Assembly (NCBI GenBank): GCA_004298385.1
Contig: SCTX01000036.1
Coordinates: 1 to 41,468 of the forward strand
Length of the DNA stretch: 41,468 nucleotides
Origin: Betaproteobacteria bacterium
GTDB lineage: Bacteria; Pseudomonadota; Gammaproteobacteria; Burkholderiales; SG8-39
Direction of reading: 5' to 3'
Each line of letters starts with the position of its first letter. Position 1 is the first letter of the stretch. The position numbers and the translations under genes were made by a program. Positions 1-9,058 of the stretch are shown here, in pieces. The notes under the pieces were generated by a model. That model was not told where the DNA came from, ran no database searches, and saw only the letters and a program-made list of their open reading frames with translations.

Positions 1-1785
1 TGCCCCTCGGGCGAGGACATCCGCGGCTGGCTCAACATCGTGCGCGGCATCGAGAAGCCGCCGGCAGGCGTTCCGTGGCAGGAATACGCATTCCGCCGTC
101 TAACCGAGGCGAACCCGTTCCCGGCGGTCATGGGGCGCGTGTGCCCGGCGCCGTGCGAGTCCGGATGCAACCGCAACGAGGTCGAGGATTTCGTCGGCAT
201 CAATTCGGTCGAACATTTCATCGGCGAGTGGGCGCTGGCGCACGGCCTCGGCTTTCCGCGGCCGGAACACGAGACCGGCAAGAAGGTCGCGATCATCGGC
301 GGCGGGCCGGCGGGCCTGGCCTGCGCTTATCAACTTCGCCGCAAAGGCCATGGCTGCACCATCTTCGATTCGAACACGCAACTCGGCGGCATGATGCGTT
401 ACGGCATTCCCGGCTATCGCACGCCGCGCGCGGTGCTCGACGGCGAAATCCAGCGCATCCTCGACATGGGGGTGGAGGTGCGCCTCGATACCCACGTCGG
501 CAAGGATGTCAGCCTCGAAGATCTGCGGCGCGACTTCGATGCCGTGTTCGTCGGCCTCGGCGCCCAGTCGGGCAGTCCCCTGCCGATTCCAGGCGCCGAG
601 GCCCCGAACGTCATCGACGGCATCACTTTCCTGCGCGCCTTCAACGACGGCCGGCTCAATCATGTGGGCAAGAGGGTCGTGGTGGTGGGCGGGGGCGATA
701 CCGCGATGGACGTCGCCGCGGTGGCGCGGCGGCTCGGACACATAACGCGCGAGTCCGGGTCACCGGCCTCGGAACAGACGGTTCTCGGCCAGATGGAACA
801 CGACGTGGCCACGGCCGCGCGGCAGGAAGGCGCGAGCGTACTCATCGCCTACCGCCGGACGGTCGCGGAAATGCCGGCCACCAAACACGAAGTCGAGGCG
901 GTCACGCGCGAGGGTGTGCGCATCATGACCTGCGTCGCCCCGGTCGCGGCGGTGCTCGGCCCCGACGGACGCGCCGTGGCGCTGCGGGTGATCAAGGTCG
1001 ATTGGGTCAACAAGAAAATGGTGCCGCAAGCCGGGTCCGAATTCGATATCCCCTGCGACCTGCTGGTCTCCGCCCTTGGCCAGACGGTCGATTTCACCGG
1101 CCTGGAGGAATTCAAGAACGAGCGCGGGCTGGTCAGCGCGGACAAAAACTACCAGGTCACCGGCAAGGCGGGCGTGTTCACCGGCGGTGACATCGTCCGG
1201 CCGCACCTGCTGACCACCGCCATCGGTCACGCCTGGATCGCCGCCGAGGGCATCGACCGCCACCTCAAGGGCGAGCAGTTGGAGAGGCGGCCGAAAATCG
1301 ACGTGCACTACTTCGACCTCGAGCGCAAGCTGATCGAAAAAGGCCTCAAGATCGAGGAAACGCATGAACCTTTGCGCGGCACCGACAGCTCGAACGTCGC
1401 CGTGCACAACTACGACAACCGCTCCGACCGGCACGTGATCCCGCACGAGGAGCTGTTCCTGGGCCATTTTCTCCATACGCCGCGCAATCTGCGCCAGATC
1501 GTCCAGTTGGACGCGAACAGCGCCGTAGGTAATTTCGAGGAGCGCATCGTGGCGCTGACCGAAGCGCAGGCGCAGGCCGAGGCCAAGCGCTGCATGAGCT
1601 GCGGGCAATGCTTCGAGTGCGACAACTGCATCGTCTATTGCCCGCAGGCGGCGGTGAAAAAGGTGCCCAAGGCGCAGGCGACCATGGGGCGCTACGTCTA
1701 TACCGACTACGGCCGCTGCATCGGCTGCCATATTTGCATGGACGTGTGTCCCTCCGGCTACATCAAGATGGGGTTGGAGGTGTAA
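1..1785 (+). CDS. dsrL: DsrL, first copy (5' end outside window): iron-sulfur flavoprotein NAD(P)H:acceptor oxidoreductase
   Basis: The reading frame is open from base 1; by comparison with the neighbouring copy about 53 N-terminal residues lie outside the window. Visible are the end of the N-terminal Fe-S region (CPAPCESGC), an FAD-binding GGGPAG loop, a second dinucleotide loop (GGGDTAMD) followed by the YRR motif at bases 850-858, and a C-terminal ferredoxin domain with two cysteine clusters (CMSCGQCFECDNC and CIGCHIC). This is a GltD-type NAD(P)H oxidoreductase fused to a 2x[4Fe-4S] ferredoxin, the architecture of DsrL (about 650 residues). In sulfur oxidisers DsrL couples electrons released by rDsrAB to NAD(P)+ in the cytoplasm. 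It is followed after 70 bp by a second dsrL and then by dsrJOPN, so it belongs to a dsr operon. Confidence 0.93.
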   Translation, partial: CPSGEDIRGWLNIVRGIEKPPAGVPWQEYAFRRLTEANPFPAVMGRVCPAPCESGCNRNEVEDFVGINSVEHFIGEWALAHGLGFPRPEHETGKKVAIIGGGPAGLACAYQLRRKGHGCTIFDSNTQLGGMMRYGIPGYRTPRAVLDGEIQRILDMGVEVRLDTHVGKDVSLEDLRRDFDAVFVGLGAQSGSPLPIPGAEAPNVIDGITFLRAFNDGRLNHVGKRVVVVGGGDTAMDVAAVARRLGHITRESGSPASEQTVLGQMEHDVATAARQEGASVLIAYRRTVAEMPATKHEVEAVTREGVRIMTCVAPVAAVLGPDGRAVALRVIKVDWVNKKMVPQAGSEFDIPCDLLVSALGQTVDFTGLEEFKNERGLVSADKNYQVTGKAGVFTGGDIVRPHLLTTAIGHAWIAAEGIDRHLKGEQLERRPKIDVHYFDLERKLIEKGLKIEETHEPLRGTDSSNVAVHNYDNRSDRHVIPHEELFLGHFLHTPRNLRQIVQLDANSAVGNFEERIVALTEAQAQAEAKRCMSCGQCFECDNCIVYCPQAAVKKVPKAQATMGRYVYTDYGRCIGCHICMDVCPSGYIKMGLEV

Positions 1786-1855
1786 GTGCGGCGCGGCGCG
1801 CACCAGCCGGCTAGCGAACCGGCGTAATTCCAACTAACGCAACGGAGCTTCAATA

Positions 1856-3814
1856 GTGCCGAGCACGACCGATCAAACCAGCGCCAAGGTCACGTTTCGC
1901 CGTTACCAGGACGGCGACGGGAAATGGAAGCGCTGGCAGGAACAGATTTTCGATGCGGACCATTCGCACAAGTGCCCGACCTACATCCAGGCGACGCCGC
2001 CGTGCCAGGGCAGTTGTCCCTCGGGCGAGGATATCCGCGGCTACCTCAACATCGTGCGCGGCATCGAGAAGCCGCCGGCCGGACTCGCCTGGCAGGAGTA
2101 TGCGTTTCGCCGGCTCGCCGGCGCCAACCCGTTCCCGTCGGTGATGGGGCGGGTGTGCCCGGCGCCGTGCGAGTCGGGATGCAACCGCAACGAGGTCGAG
2201 GATTTCGTCGGCATCAACTCGGTGGAACACTTTATCGGCGACAACGCGATCGCCAGGAATTTCGCCTATGAGAAGCCGGCGGTAACGAGCGGCAGGAAAG
2301 TGGCGGTGATCGGCGGCGGGCCGGCCGGCCTGTCCTGCGCCTACCAGCTTGCGCGCAAGGGCCACGCAGTCACCGTGTTCGACGAACATGCGGAACTGGG
2401 CGGCATGATGCGCTATGGCATTCCGGGTTTCCGCACGCCGCGCAACATCCTCGACGCGGAAATCCAGCGCATCCTCGACCTGGGCGTCAAGACCCGCCTG
2501 AAGTGCCGCGTCGGCACCGATGTCACGATGGACGAGATCCGGGCGGAGTTTGATGCGGTGTTCCTCGGCCTCGGCGCGCAGTCGGGACGGCCGCTTCCCT
2601 GCGCCGGCAACGAGGCGCCGAACGTCGTCACCGCCACCGCGTTTCTGCAGGCGTTCAACGATGGACGCATGCGCCACGTCGGCAAGCGCGTCGTCGTGGT
2701 CGGCGGCGGCGACACCTCGATCGACGTGGTCACCGTCGCGCGGCGCCTTGGCCACATCGTGCACGCCCACGAGGCGGACCGCCCCGAGCGAGCCATCGCC
2801 AGTTACACGGCGCACGACGTCGCCGAGGTTTCGGCCAGGCAGGGGGCGGAGGTGGTGCTCACCTCGGTGTTCGCGGTCGACGGGATGCAGGCGAACAGGC
2901 ATGAAGTCGAGCAGGCCACGGCCGAAGGCATCACCATCCGCGGTAGCCTGGTTCCGGTCGCGCTGATGTGTGGCGCGGACGGACGCGCCACCGCGCTGCG
3001 CGTGGCCCGGTGCGAAGCGAAATTTGTCGGCGGACGGCTCGAAGTCAAGCCCATCTCCGGTACCGAGGAAGACATTCCCGGCGACTTGTTCGTCTCCGCC
3101 ATCGGCCAGGCAGTGGACTTTACCGGGCTGGAGGAATTCGACGACGGCAAGGGCGCGGTCGCCGCGGACAAGAACTATCAAGTGACCGGCGAGCCGGGTG
3201 TGTTCGTCGGCGGCGATATCGTGCGGCCGAACCTGCTGACCACGGCGATCGGCCACGGCTCGATCGCCGCCGAGGGCATAGACCGGTTCCTGCGCGGAGA
3301 GGTGTTGGAAAAACGCCCCAAGATCGACGTTCACCACTTCGACCTGGTGCGCAAGATGGTCGAGAAGGGCCTGAAGGTAGTGGAGCATAGGTTGGAACCG
3401 CTGCGCGGCACCGACCGTTCCGGCGCCGCCGTGCACAATTACGACAACCGCTCCGACCGGCACGTGATCCCGCACGAGGAACTGTTCCTCGGCCACTTTC
3501 CGAACACGCAGCGCATCAAGCGCGACAGCATCACGCTGACCAAGGAAACGGCGCTGGGCAACTTCGAGGAGCGCATCGTCGTGCTGGCCGAAGCGCAGGC
3601 GCAGGCCGAGGCCAAGCGCTGCATGAGTTGCGGGCAGTGCTTCGAATGCGACAACTGCGTGGTGTATTGCCCGCAGATCGCGGTGCTGAAGGTGCCCAAG
3701 GCGCAAGCGACCATGGGGCGCTACGTCTACACCGACTACGACCGTTGCATCGGCTGCCACATCTGCGCGGACGTGTGCCCGACCGGGTATATCAAGATGG
3801 GGCTGGGAGAATAG
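1856..3814 (+). CDS. dsrL: DsrL, second copy: complete iron-sulfur flavoprotein oxidoreductase
   Basis: Complete protein of 652 residues, the usual DsrL length. The start is GTG, preceded by GGAG at 1844-1847. Domains in order: N-terminal Fe-S binding cysteines (Cys40, 50, 54 and Cys101, 105, 109), an FAD loop GGGPAG near residue 153, a second dinucleotide loop near residue 282, and a C-terminal ferredoxin domain from about residue 588 with two clusters. It is similar to the upstream copy over its whole length, with near-identical Fe-S regions. The segment following the second nucleotide loop differs: where copy 1 reads YRR, this copy reads SVF (bases 2864-2872), so the arginine pair that contacts NADPH phosphate in GltD relatives is lost. 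A changed electron donor or acceptor preference is an inference. The dsrJ start follows 1 bp after the stop. Confidence 0.95.
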   Translation: MPSTTDQTSAKVTFRRYQDGDGKWKRWQEQIFDADHSHKCPTYIQATPPCQGSCPSGEDIRGYLNIVRGIEKPPAGLAWQEYAFRRLAGANPFPSVMGRVCPAPCESGCNRNEVEDFVGINSVEHFIGDNAIARNFAYEKPAVTSGRKVAVIGGGPAGLSCAYQLARKGHAVTVFDEHAELGGMMRYGIPGFRTPRNILDAEIQRILDLGVKTRLKCRVGTDVTMDEIRAEFDAVFLGLGAQSGRPLPCAGNEAPNVVTATAFLQAFNDGRMRHVGKRVVVVGGGDTSIDVVTVARRLGHIVHAHEADRPERAIASYTAHDVAEVSARQGAEVVLTSVFAVDGMQANRHEVEQATAEGITIRGSLVPVALMCGADGRATALRVARCEAKFVGGRLEVKPISGTEEDIPGDLFVSAIGQAVDFTGLEEFDDGKGAVAADKNYQVTGEPGVFVGGDIVRPNLLTTAIGHGSIAAEGIDRFLRGEVLEKRPKIDVHHFDLVRKMVEKGLKVVEHRLEPLRGTDRSGAAVHNYDNRSDRHVIPHEELFLGHFPNTQRIKRDSITLTKETALGNFEERIVVLAEAQAQAEAKRCMSCGQCFECDNCVVYCPQIAVLKVPKAQATMGRYVYTDYDRCIGCHICADVCPTGYIKMGLGE

Positions 3815-3815
3815 G

Positions 3816-4193
3816 ATGCCCCCGCACGGACTGCTGCGCTTCTTTGCCTGTCTGCTGCTCGCTTTGCCGGCGCTGGCGTTCGCCGCGGAGCGCACGCCCA
3901 AACCCTTTATCGTCATCGACAAGCCGGGCCAGTGCGTGGAAGCGGCCGAGATCATGCGGCGGGAGCACCCGGACATGCTCAAGCACCAGCGCGACCGGAC
4001 CATGCGCGAAGGCATTCGCACGCGCAAGTACAGCCTGAAAGAGTGCGTCGAGTGCCACGCGGGCGCAAAGACCGCCAGCGTGATTGGCGAGAAAGGCTTC
4101 TGCCAGAGTTGCCACGATTATGCCAGCGTCAGGCTCGATTGCTTTGGTTGCCATGCTTCCAAACCGAAGCTCGCCAGCGGAGCGAAGCCATGA
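3816..4193 (+). CDS. dsrJ: DsrJ, periplasmic triheme cytochrome c
   Basis: The 125-residue protein begins with a signal peptide or uncleaved anchor (hydrophobic residues about 6-23, AFA-A end). It carries three CxxCH haem c sites at Cys77-His81, Cys96-His100 and Cys109-His113. Cys40, in a GQCV context before the haems, matches the place of the cysteine proposed as an unusual His/Cys axial ligand in DsrJ of Allochromatium vinosum; that role is by analogy. DsrJ is the periplasmic cytochrome of the DsrMKJOP complex, which exchanges electrons between periplasm, quinone pool and the cytoplasmic DsrC/DsrK side. The ATG is 1 bp after the dsrL stop, and the stop overlaps the dsrO start (ATGA). Confidence 0.95.
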   Translation: MPPHGLLRFFACLLLALPALAFAAERTPKPFIVIDKPGQCVEAAEIMRREHPDMLKHQRDRTMREGIRTRKYSLKECVECHAGAKTASVIGEKGFCQSCHDYASVRLDCFGCHASKPKLASGAKP

Positions 4194-4936
4194 GCGCGGA
4201 CGCGAACGAGGCCTTGAGCCGGCGCGGCTTTCTCGCCATCTCCGCCGCCACCCTGGGCGGAGTGATGCTCGCGCCGGGAATCCGCCTTATCGAGATCGCC
4301 GGCGCGCGCGCGCCCGAGCAGGCGGCCTCGAAGCGGGTGCGCTGGGGCCTGCTGATCGACACCAACAAATGCGCCCCCGGCTGCGACGATTGTGTCAAAG
4401 CCTGCGCCACCGAGAACGGCATCCGGTCGACCGGGCATCCGCGCACCGACCCACAGTGGATACGCAAGGTCGAGTTGAAGGACCCGCGCAGCGGCCGCGC
4501 GCATTCGGCGCCGGTGATGTGTCAGCATTGCGAGCATCCGCCCTGCGTCGACGTCTGCCCCACCGGCGCCTCGTTCAAGCGCGCCGACGGCATCGTCCTG
4601 GTCGACCGGCATACCTGCATCGGCTGCCGCTATTGCATCATGGCCTGCCCTTACAAGGCGCGTTCGATCGTGTTCCAGGATGTCACCGATCAGAATCCGG
4701 ACGTGCCCCGCGGCAAGGGCTGCGCCGAGGGCTGCACGCTGTGCGTGCACCGCGTCGACCGCGACCAGCAGCCCGCCTGCGTCGAGGCCTGCGCCAAGGC
4801 GGGGCACAACGCTATGATCTTCGGCGACCTGAACGATCCGCAAAGCGAGATCGCGCGGCGGGTCGCCAAGTATGCAAGCACGCAGATCCGGGCCGACCTG
4901 AAACTCAATCCCGGCGTGCGCTATCAGGGACTGTGA
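4190..4936 (+). CDS. dsrO: DsrO, periplasmic multi-[4Fe-4S] ferredoxin subunit with Tat signal
   Basis: The start is the ATG at 4190, overlapping the dsrJ stop (ATGA). It gives 248 residues beginning with a twin-arginine signal (Ser10-Arg11-Arg12-Gly-Phe-Leu) and a hydrophobic stretch, so the folded protein is exported. Four cysteine groups follow: CAPGCDDCVKAC, CQHCEHPPCVDVC, CIGCRYCIMAC, and CAEGCTLC with a later CVEAC. This is the pattern of DmsB/PsrB-like subunits binding four cubane clusters. In the DsrMKJOP complex DsrO links the DsrJ cytochrome to the membrane quinone-interacting DsrP. A longer in-frame opening upstream overlaps dsrJ and lacks the Tat signal at its N-terminus, so it is not used. 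Confidence 0.95.
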   Translation: MSADANEALSRRGFLAISAATLGGVMLAPGIRLIEIAGARAPEQAASKRVRWGLLIDTNKCAPGCDDCVKACATENGIRSTGHPRTDPQWIRKVELKDPRSGRAHSAPVMCQHCEHPPCVDVCPTGASFKRADGIVLVDRHTCIGCRYCIMACPYKARSIVFQDVTDQNPDVPRGKGCAEGCTLCVHRVDRDQQPACVEACAKAGHNAMIFGDLNDPQSEIARRVAKYASTQIRADLKLNPGVRYQGL

Positions 4937-4937
4937 C

Positions 4938-6134
4938 ATGGCCCAATCCTGCGTCTATCGCGAGCTGGGTGGTACCAGCCCCCGCTACTGGGGACTGCTG
5001 GCATTGCTTGCCGTGCCTCTCGCACTGGGGGCCGCTGCGTACTTCTACATCGAGCATTTCGGTCACATCGTGACCGGCATGGACAACCAGATCGTGTGGG
5101 GCATGCCACATGTGTTCGCGGTTTTTCTCATCGTCGCCGCCACCGGCGCGCTCAACGTGGCTCTGGCGGCCTCGGTGTTCGGCAAGACCGCCTACCAACC
5201 GGTCGCGCCGTTGTCGGCGTTGGTTTCCGTGGCGCTGCTCGTCGGTGGCCTTGCACTGCTGATGCTGGATCTGGCGCGTTCCGACCGGATGATCGTGGCG
5301 ATGACCCACTTGAACACGAAGTCGCTGTTCGCCCTCAGGGTCGTCCTGTACAACGGATTTCTCGCCACCGTGGCCGTCTATTTCTGGTTTATGCTCGAAC
5401 GGCGCATGAACCGCTACATCAAGCCGGTGGCGATCCTGGCGTTCCTGTGGCAGCTCGTGCTCGTCACCGGCACGGGCTTGATGTTCGGCTTCATGGTCGC
5501 GCGCGCAGTCTACGACTCGGTGCTGTACGCGCCGATGTTCATCGCGTTTTCCTCGGCTTACGGCACCGCGGTCTTCATTCTGATCCTGCTCGCTGTGTGC
5601 AACTGGGAGGAGCGGCCGATCGCCGGCGAGTTGTTGCGCCGGCTCAAGAACCTGCTCGCGATTTTTGCCGGTGCATCGCTGTATTTTGCCGCGCTGTTCC
5701 ATTTTTCCAAGTACTACCTTGCGCGCTCCCACGAGGTCGGACAGTTCCTGCTGTTCGACGGCGGCGTGTACACGGCGCTGTTCTGGCTCGGTCAGGTGGC
5801 AATCGGCGGTATCGTGCCGCTCGCGCTGTTGTTGCGATCGCGGGTTTCGCGCCGAACCGTCGCCGCCGCCTGCGCGCTGGTGGTGCTGGGGGGGGTGGCG
5901 CAGATGTACGTGACTATCATCGGCGGACAGGCCTATCCGCAGATCCTGTTCCCCGGAATGGCCGAGTCGAGCAGCTTCTTCGACGGCGAGATCCACCCCT
6001 ACACGCCGAGCGTGCCTGAGGTACTGCTCGGCTTGGGTGGCGCCGCGCTCGCCGCGGCAATCATCGCGGTCGCGCTGCGCGCGCTCGCGCTCCTGCCCGA
6101 GCGGCTCGACCCGACGGCCGGGCCGCAGGCCTGA
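4938..6134 (+). CDS. dsrP: DsrP, NrfD-like integral membrane subunit
   Basis: The 398-residue protein is almost entirely hydrophobic, with about ten predicted transmembrane helices, in keeping with the NrfD/PsrC family and DsrP length. It has no cofactor-binding cysteine motifs, as expected for a quinone/quinol-interacting subunit. It would anchor DsrO and DsrJ in the membrane and exchange electrons with the quinone pool. The ATG is 1 bp after the dsrO stop, so the two are probably translationally coupled. Confidence 0.94.
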   Translation: MAQSCVYRELGGTSPRYWGLLALLAVPLALGAAAYFYIEHFGHIVTGMDNQIVWGMPHVFAVFLIVAATGALNVALAASVFGKTAYQPVAPLSALVSVALLVGGLALLMLDLARSDRMIVAMTHLNTKSLFALRVVLYNGFLATVAVYFWFMLERRMNRYIKPVAILAFLWQLVLVTGTGLMFGFMVARAVYDSVLYAPMFIAFSSAYGTAVFILILLAVCNWEERPIAGELLRRLKNLLAIFAGASLYFAALFHFSKYYLARSHEVGQFLLFDGGVYTALFWLGQVAIGGIVPLALLLRSRVSRRTVAAACALVVLGGVAQMYVTIIGGQAYPQILFPGMAESSSFFDGEIHPYTPSVPEVLLGLGGAALAAAIIAVALRALALLPERLDPTAGPQA

Positions 6135-6166
6135 AGCCGCCGCGGCGCCCGAGCTTGGAGCAAGGC

Positions 6167-7597
6167 ATGCACCGGTTCCTCGTTTCCGCTGCGCACAAGT
6201 CTTCGGGCAAGACTGCGGTCAGCGTCGGCCTCGCGGCGGAGCTGTCGCGGCGCGGCCTCGTCGTGCAGGCGTTCAAGAAGGGTCCGGATTACATCGATCC
6301 GATGTGGCTTGCGGCGGCGACCGGCCGCCCCTGCCGCAACCTCGATTTCAACCTGTCCGCGCCGGACGAGCTGCGGCTCGAGTTCGCGCGCCACGGCGCG
6401 CTCGCCGACGTCTGTCTGGTCGAGGGCAACAAAGGCTTGTACGACGGCCTCGACCTCCACGGCAACAACAGCAATGCGGCGCTCGCGCGACTGCTGGATC
6501 TGCCGGTGGTGCTGGTGCTCGATGCGCGCGGCATGACGCGCGGCATTGCGCCGCTGATACTAGGTTATCAGGCGTTCGACCGTTCGATCCGCATCGCCGG
6601 CGTGATCCTGTCCAGGCTGGGAGGTGCGCGCCATGAAGCCAAGCTGCGCGCGGTGATCGAGCACTACACCGACGTGCCGGTGCTGGGCGCAATGCACGAG
6701 GATCCGCGTCTCGCCATCGCCGAGCGCCATATCGGCTTGACGCCGACCAACGAGGACGGGGCGGCGCAGGCGCGTATCGCGGCGCTTGCCGCCGCCGTCG
6801 CCGGGCAGGTCGATATCGAGCGGCTGCTCGCGGCGACCGTGAGCAGTGCGCCGCTGCCCGCAGCGCTGCCGCTCGCGCGGCCCGCCCGACTGAGCGTGCG
6901 CATCCCACAGGGACTTCCGGTGGTCGTAGGCATCGCGCGCGACCGCGCGTTCGGCTTCTACTATCCCGACGATCTCGAGGCGCTCGAGCGCGCCGGCGCG
7001 GAACTGCTGTTTTTCGACACCTTGCGCGACGCGCGGCTGCCCAGGGTGGATGGGCTGATCATCGGCGGCGGTTTCCCGGAAATATTCATGCGCGAGCTCG
7101 AGGCGAATGCTGCGCTGCGCGGCGAGATCCTGGCGGCGATCCGAGCCGGGATGCCCGCGTACGCCGAGTGCGGCGGGCTCATGTACCTCGCCCGCTCGCT
7201 CAGTTGGCGCGGCGACACGCGCCGCATGGTGGGTGCGATTCCGGGCGACGTGGTGATGCACGGGCAGCCGATGGGCCGCGGCTACGTCAGGCTCGCTCCC
7301 ACCGAAGCTCACCCGTGGCGGGATCGCGGCGAAGAACAGCTTGAAATTCCGGCGCACGAGTTCCACTACTCGAGCATCGAGGGGCTGGCCCCGGGCACGC
7401 GCTTTGCCTACCGCGTCGCGCGCGGTTTCGGTGTCGACGGAAAATCCGACGGCATCGTCGTCAACAACCTGCTGGCTGCTTACTCGCACCTGCGCGGCAG
7501 CGGCAGTTGCGACTGGCCGGCGCGCTTCGTCGCCTTCGTGCGCCGCCGGGCCGAGGAGCGCAATGCGGCGCCGGCGCTGCTAAGCGCAGTATACTGA
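6167..7597 (+). CDS. dsrN: DsrN, CbiA/CobB-family amidase (siroheme to siroamide)
   Basis: The 476-residue protein has a P-loop at residues 7-16 ([10 protein letters not shown]), the CbiA-type nucleotide-binding half, and a C-terminal class I glutamine amidotransferase half with Cys335 in AECGGL and a downstream histidine in EFHYS. This is the cobyrinate a,c-diamide synthase architecture. In dsr operons the homologue DsrN is thought to amidate siroheme to the siroamide cofactor of DsrAB. I chose ATG 6167 over the upstream in-frame TTG 6155 because GGAG at 6157-6160 sits six bases before the ATG. It follows dsrP closely and precedes cobA. Confidence 0.92.
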   Translation: MHRFLVSAAHKSSGKTAVSVGLAAELSRRGLVVQAFKKGPDYIDPMWLAAATGRPCRNLDFNLSAPDELRLEFARHGALADVCLVEGNKGLYDGLDLHGNNSNAALARLLDLPVVLVLDARGMTRGIAPLILGYQAFDRSIRIAGVILSRLGGARHEAKLRAVIEHYTDVPVLGAMHEDPRLAIAERHIGLTPTNEDGAAQARIAALAAAVAGQVDIERLLAATVSSAPLPAALPLARPARLSVRIPQGLPVVVGIARDRAFGFYYPDDLEALERAGAELLFFDTLRDARLPRVDGLIIGGGFPEIFMRELEANAALRGEILAAIRAGMPAYAECGGLMYLARSLSWRGDTRRMVGAIPGDVVMHGQPMGRGYVRLAPTEAHPWRDRGEEQLEIPAHEFHYSSIEGLAPGTRFAYRVARGFGVDGKSDGIVVNNLLAAYSHLRGSGSCDWPARFVAFVRRRAEERNAAPALLSAVY

Positions 7598-7604
7598 CAC
7601 GATT

Positions 7605-8375
7605 GTGACGCTTAATACTCCAAGCGACCGTGGCATGCGCGCGGGAGCGGTTTATCTGGTCGGCGCGGGGCCCGGCGATCCGGATCTGCTGACGCTGCGC
7701 GCGGCGAAGCTGCTGGACGAGGCCGAGGTCATCGTCCACGATCATCTCGTCTCGGAACCCATCCTCGAGTTGGGCCGGCGCGAAGCCGAGCGCATCTACG
7801 CCGGCAAGGAGCGGGGCGAGCACACGCTCAGCCAGACCGAGATCAACGCCTTGCTGGTGCGGCTGGCGCGCGAGGGCAAGCGCGTGCTGCGCTTGAAGGG
7901 CGGGGACCCATTTGTGTTCGGCCGCGGCGGGGAGGAGGTCCAGGCGCTCGCGGCCGCGGGCATTGCCTTCGAGGTCGTCCCCGGGATCACCGCCGCCTGC
8001 GGCGTTGCCGCGTACAGCGGCATTCCGCTTACCCACCGCGATTACGCCAATTCATGTTTGTTCGTCGCCGGCCACCTCAAGGGCGGCAGCATGGATCTGG
8101 ACTGGGACTCGCTTATCCGCCCCGGGCGCACCTTGGTGGTGTACATGGGCCTGCTCGGCCTGGCTACGCTGTGCCGCGAATTGGTCGCCCGCGGCGCGCC
8201 GGATACCACCCCGGCGGCGATCGTGCAGCAGGGCACCACGCCGCGCCAACGCACGGTAGCGGGGACGCTTGCCACGCTGCCGCAACTCGCGCTTGCCGCG
8301 AAGCTTGCGCCGCCGACACTCATCATCGTCGGGGAGGTGGTGCGGCTGCACGCGCAACTCGCCTGGTACGAGTAA
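7605..8375 (+). CDS. cobA: Uroporphyrinogen-III C-methyltransferase (SUMT)
   Basis: Stand-alone SUMT of 256 residues (246 if translation starts at ATG 7635). The N-terminal [14 protein letters not shown] loop, the [15 protein letters not shown] motif and the [12 protein letters not shown] region are hallmarks of the family. The enzyme methylates uroporphyrinogen III twice with S-adenosylmethionine to precorrin-2, the branch point to siroheme. It lacks the CysG dehydrogenase/chelatase domain, so those steps must be encoded elsewhere. Its place directly after dsrN fits dedicated supply of siroheme for rDsrAB. The start is uncertain: GTG 7605 and ATG 7635 both lack a clear Shine-Dalgarno sequence. 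Confidence 0.93.
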   Translation: MTLNTPSDRGMRAGAVYLVGAGPGDPDLLTLRAAKLLDEAEVIVHDHLVSEPILELGRREAERIYAGKERGEHTLSQTEINALLVRLAREGKRVLRLKGGDPFVFGRGGEEVQALAAAGIAFEVVPGITAACGVAAYSGIPLTHRDYANSCLFVAGHLKGGSMDLDWDSLIRPGRTLVVYMGLLGLATLCRELVARGAPDTTPAAIVQQGTTPRQRTVAGTLATLPQLALAAKLAPPTLIIVGEVVRLHAQLAWYE

Positions 8376-8380
8376 GAGTT

Positions 8381-9058
8381 CTAAGGCTTCCTCGGTACCG
8401 AAGAACTCTGCGGGTTGACCCTGTGCTCGACCGCGAACACAGCGGCCTCGACGCGCGAGGTGAAGTTGAGCTTTGACAGGATATGGCGCACGTGCAGCTT
8501 GACCGTATCGTAACTGATGTCGAGCGCGCGCGCGATCGCCTTGTTCGACATGCCCTGCGCCAGGTGCTCGAGGATCTCACGCTCGCGCTCGGTGAGTTGC
8601 CTGAGCAGATTTTCCTTGGTCTTGTTTTGCCGTCCCGGCTGCAACAGGTTCACCAGCTTCATGGTCATGGCCGGGGCGACCACGGTCTCGCCGCGCGCCG
8701 CGCGCAGGATCGCATCGATGACGTCCTCCGGTTCCATGTCCTTCAACAGGTAACCGCGCGCTCCGGCGTGCAGCGCGTTGGCGAGGTCGTCTTCGGCGTC
8801 GGAAACCGTCAGGATCAGCGCCGGGCCGCTCCAGCCATAATCCTGCAAAGTGCGCAGCAGCGCGAGCCCGCCGTGCGGCGGCAGGTTGAGATCGAGCAGC
8901 AGCACGTCGGGCTTGGTCTCTTGCACCAGGCGCGCCGCTTCAGTGGCGCCGGCCGTGGCCGCGACCACCTCGATGTCGTTGCGCCCATGCAACAATTCCG
9001 CCAGACCCTTGCGGAAAAGAGTATGGTCGTCGACCAGCATGACGCGCACTGATTTCAT
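8381..9058 (-). CDS. NarL/FixJ-family two-component response regulator
   Basis: The 225-residue protein has an N-terminal receiver domain with acidic residues Asp10-Asp11, the phosphoacceptor Asp56 (LLLDLNLP) and a conserved Lys in YLLKD. A LuxR-type helix-turn-helix follows from about residue 150 (LTEREREILEHLAQG, then NKAIARALDIS). Its start overlaps the stop of the upstream histidine kinase by four bases (ATGA), so they form a cognate pair. The stop lies only 5 bp from that of cobA, with no room for a terminator. Targets are unknown; lying between the dsr and tusA-dsrE2 clusters makes sulfur-metabolism genes plausible. Confidence 0.92.
   Translation of the reverse strand: MKSVRVMLVDDHTLFRKGLAELLHGRNDIEVVAATAGATEAARLVQETKPDVLLLDLNLPPHGGLALLRTLQDYGWSGPALILTVSDAEDDLANALHAGARGYLLKDMEPEDVIDAILRAARGETVVAPAMTMKLVNLLQPGRQNKTKENLLRQLTEREREILEHLAQGMSNKAIARALDISYDTVKLHVRHILSKLNFTSRVEAAVFAVEHRVNPQSSSVPRKP

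Noticed and set aside
1850-4027. Minus-strand open frame of 725 codons opposite the second dsrL and dsrJ
   Set aside because: Its sequence is low-complexity, His/Arg/Ala/Val-rich, typical of the antisense frame of a GC-rich gene; the plus strand codes clearly for DsrL and DsrJ.
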